Of a stretch of 11,193 bases of DNA, positions 7,038 to 11,193 are shown piece by piece. The notes below the pieces were generated by a model, which had not been told where the DNA came from, made no database searches, and saw only the letters and a list, made by a program, of their open reading frames with translations. Position numbers and translations under genes: made by a program. The stretch comes from CAYYJM01 sp964471755 (lineage in GTDB: Bacteria; Planctomycetota; Planctomycetia; Gemmatales; Gemmataceae): assembly GCA_964471755.1 (NCBI GenBank), contig CAYYJM010000218.1:1-11193 (forward strand), given 5' to 3'. The stretch's first letter is position 1. Every line of letters begins with the position of its first letter.

Positions 7038-7418
7038 ATGCGGAGTTGGCACGTCGCGACGGCGGGATTGCTGGTGGTGATGACGGGCTGTCAGGGAGAC
7101 ATCCCGGAGCGGCCGGCCCGGCCGGTCGTGGCCGAGGTGAGCATTTACGTCCCGGCCATGACGTGACTGTCCTGCCCGGCCAACGTGCGTCGCGCACTGG
7201 CCACTCTACCGTGGGTAGAGACGCGGACTATCCAGCCCGACAAGCACACGCTCCACGTTCGCTTCGGGATCAACGATCGCGCGGCATTCGACGAGGCCGA
7301 GATTCGCAGCGTCCTCGGCTCCCACTACGGCCGAACGATGGTCGTCAAGGACGTTCACGAGGTCGAGCCGACGACGACGGAGCCGACCGTTATCGACGAC
7401 GCGAAGAAGACGGAGTGA
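7038..7418 (+). CDS. Probable selenoprotein: HMA-domain (MerP-like) lipoprotein with in-frame TGA
   Basis: A 126-aa frame read through one in-frame TGA (codon 43, 7164-7166). Residues 1-18 look like a lipoprotein signal: basic start, hydrophobic AGLLVVM, then MTGC with Cys18 as the lipidated residue. From about 33 the sequence follows the heavy-metal-associated fold: EVSIYVPAMT, TGA, LSC, then PANVRRALATLPWV. In MerP and CopZ this site reads GMTCxxC, so the TGA replaces exactly the first metal-binding Cys and would give a Sec-x-x-Cys pair. Codon composition is GC-rich on both sides, with no frame change. A hairpin suited to a bacterial SECIS follows. The ATG has GGGAGGG 5 nt upstream. The gene ends 5 bp from the convergent Tm-1-like gene. 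Its role would be binding or redox handling of a metal ion at the outside of the cytoplasmic membrane. Alternatives are a TGC-to-TGA sequencing error or a fresh nonsense mutation. An automatic caller would report only a stub starting at 7185. Confidence 0.72.
7164..7166 (+). other. In-frame TGA, probable selenocysteine codon
   Basis: This TGA is codon 43 of the HMA lipoprotein frame, between Met-Thr and Leu-Ser-Cys. It occupies the first Cys position of the MTCxxC metal-binding loop, the typical place for a Cys-to-Sec replacement. Confidence 0.65.
7178..7202 (+). promoter_or_regulatory. Candidate bacterial SECIS hairpin
   Basis: GGCCA (7178-7182) pairs with TGGCC (7198-7202) and GTGCG (7185-7189) with CGCAC (7193-7197). 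This gives ten base pairs with a 2-nt 5' bulge (AC) and a TCG loop; opening the top pair gives a 5-nt loop that begins with G. Counting the U of UGA as 1, the stem begins at 15 and the loop at 27. That is close to the geometry of the E. coli fdhF element (stem from about 15, 5' bulge, loop near 21-26). SelB binding is inferred. Confidence 0.55.
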
Positions 7419-7423
7419 CAGCA

Positions 7424-8600
7424 TCATGACATCGCCCGCAGAGTCGCGACCGCGGCGGCGGCGAAGGCCGGGTCGTTGATGTGCAGGTCGAGTTCGACCA
7501 GCTTCACGTTCGGAGCCAGCCAGAGACGCAGGCTGTCGAACAGAGCCCGGTCGGCATCGGGCCACCAGAACGGCTGCCCCTCGGCGTCGAGCGCGGAGAC
7601 GCCCCGCAGCGGCACGAGGACCGCGACCGGTCCCTTGCTCGCGCTGGCCTTGTGGGCGATCTCCTTGCCGAGGTGGTCCATCTCGTCGGGCGTCGTCCGC
7701 ATCAGGGTCACGGTCGGGTTGTGCTGATAGAAGACCCGACCGCGAAACTTCTCCGGCACCGTGTCCGGCGGGCCGAAATTCACCATGTCGAGAGCGCCGA
7801 CCGAGATCACCTGCGGCACCCCGCGCAGGCTGGCGGCGGTCAATCGATCCGGGCCGGCGGTGAGAATCCCGCCAACGAGTTCGTCGGCCAGTTCGGTCGT
7901 CGTCAGGTCGATGACGGCGTGAACCAGACCGTCACGGATCATCGCCTCCATCGTCTGTCCGCCCGCGCCGGTGGCGTGGAAGACCAGCACTTCATTGCCC
8001 GACGCTTCNNNNNNNNNNGCTCGCGAACGTCGCATACGTCGGCTGCGGCGTGCTCGCGTCGGCGGTCGGCATCGGGACGGTCGGCCGAACCATGCCGAGC
8101 ATCGCCTGAGCGGCGCGGGTCAGGACGGTCCGCGAGATGCGGTTGAGTCCGGCCAGATCGACGACCGAGTAGAGCAGGAAGATGTCGCGGACGCCGACGT
8201 AAGGGCGGACCTGACCGCTGGCCAGGGTGCTGACCAGGACCTTCGGCACGCCGTACGGCAGACCGCGCATGGCGGCGCTGGCGATGGTCGTGCCGGCCGA
8301 GCCGCCCAGGCCGAGAACGGCGTCGAGTTTCCCCTCGGCGTGCAGACACGCGGCGATCTTCGCGACCCCCCGGGCGGCCAGGGCGACGGCCTGCCCTCGG
8401 TCGTCAGCCTGACGGACAGCCTCCAGGGAGGAGCCCGCAGCGCGAAAGACCTCGGCAGCAGAGACGTCGCACGGCAGGCCGTGCGGTTGAGTGCCCGCAT
8501 CAACGACGAGAACGTCCGCGCCGCCGGCAACGAGCAGCTCGCGAACGAAAAACAGTTCGGTGCCCTTGGTATCCAGGGTGCCGATCAGGACAACGGCCAT
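7424..8600 (-). CDS. Tm-1-like ATP-binding / UPF0261 family protein, split by an assembly gap
   Basis: One gene broken by ten Ns (8009-8018). The N-terminal 194 codons (8600-8019) start MAVVLIGTLDTKGTELFF, the family hallmark GTLDTKGxE, and include GLGGSAGT (97-104), a probable nucleotide-binding loop. The C-terminal 194 codons plus stop (8008-7424) begin EASGNEVLVFHATGAGGQTMEAMI and continue through VIDLTTTELADELVGG. The two halves lie in different frames if the gap is taken literally as 10 bases. The family is usually just over 400 aa, and the missing part corresponds to the conserved MFGVTTPCV-like segment, so roughly 40-60 real bases are probably missing. The ATG is preceded by GGAGG at 6 nt, and the gene begins 13 bp after the ribH stop, so the two are co-transcribed. 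The biochemical function of the bacterial family is not well defined; the fold is related to the N-terminal part of the plant Tm-1 resistance protein. Confidence 0.88.
8009..8018. other. Assembly gap (ten Ns)
   Basis: Ten consecutive undetermined bases lie inside the Tm-1-like gene. The flanking coding halves are out of frame across exactly ten bases, so the number of Ns is probably a placeholder and not the true length. Confidence 0.98.
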
Positions 8601-8613
8601 GAGGGTCCTCCGC

Positions 8614-9084
8614 TCAGGCGGGCAACTGGTGCAGGAGATTTACCATCTCGATGGCGACGAGGCCGGCCTCGAAGCCCTTGTTGCCGGCCTTGGCCCCGGC
8701 GCGATTGATCGCCTGCTCCAGCGTGTCGCAGGTCAGGATGCCAAAGATCACCGGCACGCCGCTGGCCAGGGCCGCACGGCCGATGCCGGAGGCCGCCTCG
8801 CCGGCGACGTGATCGTAGTGGCCCGTGTCGCCGCGAATGACGGCTCCCAGACAGAGGACCGCCGCATAGGCCTTGCTCTGGGCCAGACGCTGGGCGACCA
8901 GCGGGATCTCGAACGAGCCCGGCACGCGGATCACGTCGATGGCGTCGTCGGCGACACCATGCCGCACCAGAGCGTCGATCGCGCCGCCGACGAGGTGATC
9001 GACCACGGCGGCATTGAAGCGTGCGGCGACGAGCGCGAAGCGGCCCGACGGAGTTGAAAAATTGCCCTGGACAAAAGTCGGCAT
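8614..9084 (-). CDS. ribH: 6,7-dimethyl-8-ribityllumazine synthase
   Basis: A cytosolic 156-aa enzyme, the normal length for the family. It condenses 5-amino-6-ribitylamino-uracil with 3,4-dihydroxy-2-butanone 4-phosphate to lumazine, the next-to-last step of riboflavin synthesis, usually as a 60-mer or pentamer. Conserved parts are visible: ARFN (21-24), VPGSFEIP (54-61), LGAVIRGDTGHYDHV (79-93) with the catalytic His89, and FGILTCDTLEQAINRAGAKAGNKG (about 114-137) with the phosphate-binding Arg128. The motif around the catalytic His reads GHYDHV, where most members have T/P-H-F/Y-D/E-Y-V, a mild variation. The ATG start has only a weak purine-rich site (GAGA). The Tm-1-like gene follows after 13 bp, which is not a standard riboflavin neighbour. 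No other rib gene is in this window. Confidence 0.97.
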   Translation of the reverse strand: MPTFVQGNFSTPSGRFALVAARFNAAVVDHLVGGAIDALVRHGVADDAIDVIRVPGSFEIPLVAQRLAQSKAYAAVLCLGAVIRGDTGHYDHVAGEAASGIGRAALASGVPVIFGILTCDTLEQAINRAGAKAGNKGFEAGLVAIEMVNLLHQLPA

Positions 9085-9324
9085 GATCGCTATCTCGCGG
9101 TTCGTCCCTGGTAACTATGCGCGGCGACCACCCTGCCCGAACCGGCGCGGGGGATCGTCCATCAGTATACGGAAGACGAGCTGTGGCTCCCGGAAGGAGG
9201 AAGCCGCCGCCCGGGTTTTTCCGTCACCTCTGGGGTCGAAGTCGAATCGGTGAGCGCCGCGCCCATCTCTGTCCGGGTGCGGTCACGCAACAGAAACGTT
9301 CTCTCGAGAAAGCGGAGCAACCAC
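9085..9324. other. Divergent intergenic region between ribH and the calpain gene
   Basis: These 240 bp separate two genes that point away from each other, so both promoters should lie here. On the minus strand TATACT (complement of 9164-9169), about 80 bp from the ribH start, resembles a -10 box but has no good -35 partner. The palindrome TCTCGAGA lies near 9302-9309, just ahead of the calpain ribosome-binding site. No FMN riboswitch-like sequence was recognised. A weak CCCGG/CCGGG stem followed by TTTTT ends at 9220. Confidence 0.4.
9314..9317 (+). promoter_or_regulatory. Ribosome-binding site that sets the calpain start
   Basis: GGAG lies 7 nt before the ATG at 9325. The upstream in-frame GTG at 9250 would add 25 residues rich in Arg and Ser, without any recognisable signal. 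Confidence 0.55.
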
Positions 9325-10788
9325 ATGCCAAACCGCCGTCCCTCGGAACGCGCGCCGGAACTGGAAATCCTGGAGGCCCGGGAGGTGCCATCCGTCACGT
9401 CTGTCTGGTTGGGCGGCAGTACCATATATGTGAAATCCGACAACGTGAGTACGCAGGCCCGCGTCAATCAGGCCGGGCCGAACTACGTCATCACCGATTC
9501 GATCAACGGCCGGACCTGGTCCTTCGCCGCCAACCGGGTGAACAGCGTCGAGTTTCACGGGGGCAACGGCAACGACGATTTCCGCGATTTCGTCAGCCAT
9601 CTGACCGTGCGCATGTGGGGCGGGGCGGGCAACGATTACCTGCAAGGGTTCAACGGCAACGACTACTTCGACGGCGGCGCAGGCAACGACACCATCCGCT
9701 GCTACGGCGGCAACGACGTGGCGTTCGGTGGCACGGGCAACGACACCATCCTTGGCATGGACGGCAACGACCTGCTCTTCGGCGGCGATGGCGACGACCA
9801 TCTCAACGGCGGCGCGGGCAACGACTATCTCTGGGGCCAGAATGGCAACGACGTCCTCATCGCCATCGATTCCGGCACCGGCGACTACGTCGAGGGCGGC
9901 GCGGGCCGGGATGCTTTCTGGGTGGATCAGAACGGCTCGGCCCGCGATCGGGTCTCCGGTGCGACTTCCGCCGACTGGCTACAGAGTGTCACCAGCTTCG
10001 CCAACCGGGCGGATCGCACCCTGAACGGCGACCGGATCGCCGATCCGGCCCTGACCAGCGGGATGAGATACCAGCGATTCGACGGCCGACCGCTGTTCAG
10101 CTCCGCCGGGCCGAAGATGGACGACATCCAGCAGGGCTACCTGGGCGACTGCTACCTGCTGGCCGGTCTGGGAGCGGTCGCCCTGGACAACCCAACCCTG
10201 CTCAAGTCCTACGTCGTCGATTTCGATGACGGCACCTACGGCGTGCGTCTGGGGGACAATTTCTACCGCGTCGATAGCGATTTGCCGGTGAAGAGTTCGG
10301 GCGGCCTGGCCTATGCCGGACTCGGCGTCGAGAACAGTCTCTGGGTCGCCGTGGTCGAGAAGGCGTTCGCCCAGTACCGCACCGGAGCGAACAGCTACGC
10401 CTCGATCGAGAGCGGCAACCCCGTCGAGGTGAACGTGGCACTGGGAAGTGCCGGAGCCGGCATCAAGCTCTTCACCAACTACAGCAATCCGACACAGCTG
10501 CTCAACGACATCTACCAGCGCTGGTCTGGTGACCAGTCCGTGTCACTGGAGTTCTACGGTCTGGGCCGAACCGCCTCGACGGCCGGCCTGCCGCTGATCA
10601 TGAGCCACGCCTACACGGTCGTCCGCTTCAATCGTGACTCGGCCGGGCACCTGGTCAGCGTGGTCCTGCGCAACCCGTGGGGCTACGACGGCATCAGCAC
10701 CGATTCCAACCCACGCGATGGTCTGGTGACCGTCACGGCCAGCCAGATCCATCGCCTCGCCGGTGCCGTCGATTGGGGCCGGGTCTGA
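9325..10788 (+). CDS. RTX-calpain: secreted C2-family cysteine protease with Ca-binding nonapeptide repeats
   Basis: A 487-aa probable extracellular protease. Residues 11-23 read PELEILEAREVPS, the short N-terminal signature found on many large exported planctomycete proteins; no classical hydrophobic signal peptide is seen. Residues 79-199 hold RTX-type calcium-binding nonapeptides (GGxGxDxxx), nine of them contiguous at 99-179, which would fold into a beta-roll once outside the cell, where Ca is high. The C-terminal part is a calpain (peptidase C2) domain: QQGYLGDCYLLAGL with Cys276, SHAYTV with His428 and LRNPWG with Asn450, a complete catalytic triad. The protein ends soon after, so there is no C2-like domain or EF-hand part as in animal calpains. 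The ATG start is chosen from its ribosome-binding site and because it places the signature at the N-terminus. Ca both for folding and for activation is plausible. Substrate is unknown. Confidence 0.93.
   Translation: MPNRRPSERAPELEILEAREVPSVTSVWLGGSTIYVKSDNVSTQARVNQAGPNYVITDSINGRTWSFAANRVNSVEFHGGNGNDDFRDFVSHLTVRMWGGAGNDYLQGFNGNDYFDGGAGNDTIRCYGGNDVAFGGTGNDTILGMDGNDLLFGGDGDDHLNGGAGNDYLWGQNGNDVLIAIDSGTGDYVEGGAGRDAFWVDQNGSARDRVSGATSADWLQSVTSFANRADRTLNGDRIADPALTSGMRYQRFDGRPLFSSAGPKMDDIQQGYLGDCYLLAGLGAVALDNPTLLKSYVVDFDDGTYGVRLGDNFYRVDSDLPVKSSGGLAYAGLGVENSLWVAVVEKAFAQYRTGANSYASIESGNPVEVNVALGSAGAGIKLFTNYSNPTQLLNDIYQRWSGDQSVSLEFYGLGRTASTAGLPLIMSHAYTVVRFNRDSAGHLVSVVLRNPWGYDGISTDSNPRDGLVTVTASQIHRLAGAVDWGRV
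9559..9921 (+). repeat. RTX nonapeptide-coding repeat array within the calpain gene
   Basis: A 27-bp-periodic coding repeat built on GGC-GGC-x-GGC-AAC-GAC codons. Nine repeats are contiguous at 9619-9861 (residues 99-179), with one outlying copy before (from 9559) and one after (to 9921). Individual units vary, for example GGAGNDYLQ, GGTGNDTIL and GGDGDDHLN. The last aspartate of most units would ligate Ca. Confidence 0.9.
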
Positions 10789-10792
10789 TCCT

Positions 10793-10947
10793 GAACTCGG
10801 AACGATGAATGATGAACGATGAACGATGAACGATGAATCAGACAAAAGACCGAGGTGAAGGGGGCGATCCTGTCTTCCGTTCATCGTTCATCGTTCATCG
10901 TTCCGAGTTCATCGTTCATCGTTCATCGTTCATCGTTCATCGTTTCA
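10793..10947. repeat. Heptanucleotide repeats forming a large inverted repeat between convergent genes
   Basis: The left part (10801-10835) has five units of AACGATG (one reads AATGATG). The right part has units of CGTTCAT, the reverse complement, at 10878-10898 (three) and 10913-10940 (four), with CCGAGTT inserted between. The arms 10793-10825 and 10878-10910 are reverse complements at 32 of 33 positions, including the non-repeat GAACTCGG edge, around a 52-nt loop. It starts 4 bp after the calpain stop and reaches the Rho stop codon. It could act as a bidirectional transcription barrier. There are no U-tracts. Confidence 0.9.
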
Positions 10948-11193
10948 TCATGCCAGGTTGAGGCTCTGCAGGAACTCGGCGTTGGTTTTCGTGCGAGCCA
11001 TGCGATTGGTCAGCAGTTCCATCGCCTCGACGGGGTTCATGTCACTGAGAACCTTGCGCAGGACGTAGATCTTGCGCAGTTCGTCCGGTTCGAGCAGGAG
11101 TTCTTCCTTGCGCGTGCCGGAACGGTTGACGTCGATCGCCGGCCAGACACGCTTGTCCACGAGTCGGCGATCGAGATGAACCTCCATGTTGCC
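10948..11193 (-). CDS. rho: Transcription termination factor Rho, C-terminal part (cut by window edge)
   Basis: The last 81 codons and the stop of Rho, the hexameric RNA-dependent ATPase that ends transcription and runs in the cytosol. The stretch GNMEVHLDRRLVDKRVWPAIDV, followed by NRSGTRKEELLLEPDEL and MNPVEAMELLTNRMARTKTNAEFL, matches the conserved Rho C-terminus, including the NRSGTRKEELL segment near the R-loop and the C-terminal helices. The N-terminal RNA-binding domain and Walker motifs lie beyond position 11193. The stop codon directly abuts the heptanucleotide repeat region. Confidence 0.96.
   Translation of the reverse strand, partial: GNMEVHLDRRLVDKRVWPAIDVNRSGTRKEELLLEPDELRKIYVLRKVLSDMNPVEAMELLTNRMARTKTNAEFLQSLNLA

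Noticed and set aside
7185..7418. HMA gene starting at the GTG at 7185
   Set aside because: It would begin inside the metal-binding domain after the second Cys, inside the hairpin and without a ribosome-binding site; the frame upstream is coding back to 7038.
9085..9180. FMN riboswitch upstream of ribH
   Set aside because: The conserved blocks of the FMN riboswitch could not be found, and the leader is short.
9189..9220. CCCGG/CCGGG stem followed by TTTTT as an intrinsic terminator on the plus strand
   Set aside because: The stem is only five pairs with a 17-nt loop, and no plus-strand gene ends nearby.
9250..9324. GTG start for the calpain protein at 9250
   Set aside because: It adds an Arg/Ser-rich stretch with no signal features, while ATG 9325 has GGAG 7 nt upstream and places the LExLExRxVPS signature at the N-terminus.
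10543..10884. Minus-strand open frame containing repeated SSFIVHR-like residues
   Set aside because: It is the translation of the heptanucleotide repeats running into the antisense of the calpain gene.
10801..10940. Heptanucleotide array as a CRISPR array
   Set aside because: The units are 7 bp, directly abutting and without spacers; there are no cas genes.

Overview
The window is high-GC bacterial DNA, probably from a planctomycete of the Gemmata/Gemmataceae type. The main pointers are a secreted calpain-like protease whose N-terminus carries the 'LExLExRxVPS' signature common on large extracellular planctomycete proteins, RTX repeats fused to a calpain domain, and GC-saturated third codon positions that create long antisense shadow ORFs. 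A run of ten Ns at 8009-8018 shows this is a draft or metagenome scaffold.

Layout. (1) 1-191: the untranslated region downstream of an OPT-family transporter, with several inverted repeats. (2) 192-6844, all minus strand, transcribed right to left: a two-domain adenylation-carrier protein (A-PCP), a cytochrome P450 and a GNAT/FemAB-like acyltransferase, joined by two 4-bp stop/start overlaps. After an 88-bp gap comes the OPT transporter (823 aa, with an unusual soluble insert). (3) 6845-7037: a divergent promoter region. (4) 7038-7418, plus strand: a small lipoprotein with a heavy-metal-associated (HMA/MerP-like) domain. Its reading frame contains an in-frame TGA exactly where the first Cys of the MTCxxC metal motif belongs, and a well-placed hairpin follows. 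It is best read as a selenoprotein (UxxC). (5) 7424-9084, minus strand: ribH (lumazine synthase) followed by a Tm-1-like/UPF0261 gene interrupted by the assembly gap. (6) 9325-10788, plus strand: the RTX-calpain protease. (7) 10793-10947: heptanucleotide repeats forming a large inverted repeat between convergent genes. (8) 10948-11193, minus strand: the C-terminal 81 codons of transcription terminator Rho, cut by the window edge.

How the genes work together. The A-PCP, P450 and GNAT genes look like one translationally coupled unit. The adenylation domain would load an amino acid on the carrier protein, the P450 would oxidise the tethered residue (as in NovH/NovI and NikP1/NikQ systems), and the GNAT-fold enzyme would acylate or off-load it. 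Reading the ten specificity positions by eye gives DAWFLGNVVK, the textbook leucine code, so a beta-hydroxyleucine-type intermediate is a concrete prediction. There is no condensation or thioesterase domain, so this is not a classical peptide synthetase. The OPT transporter lies directly downstream and may move a peptide or metal-ligand product. The divergent HMA lipoprotein may or may not be functionally linked. The most noteworthy items are the probable selenoprotein and the compact leucine-modifying cassette.
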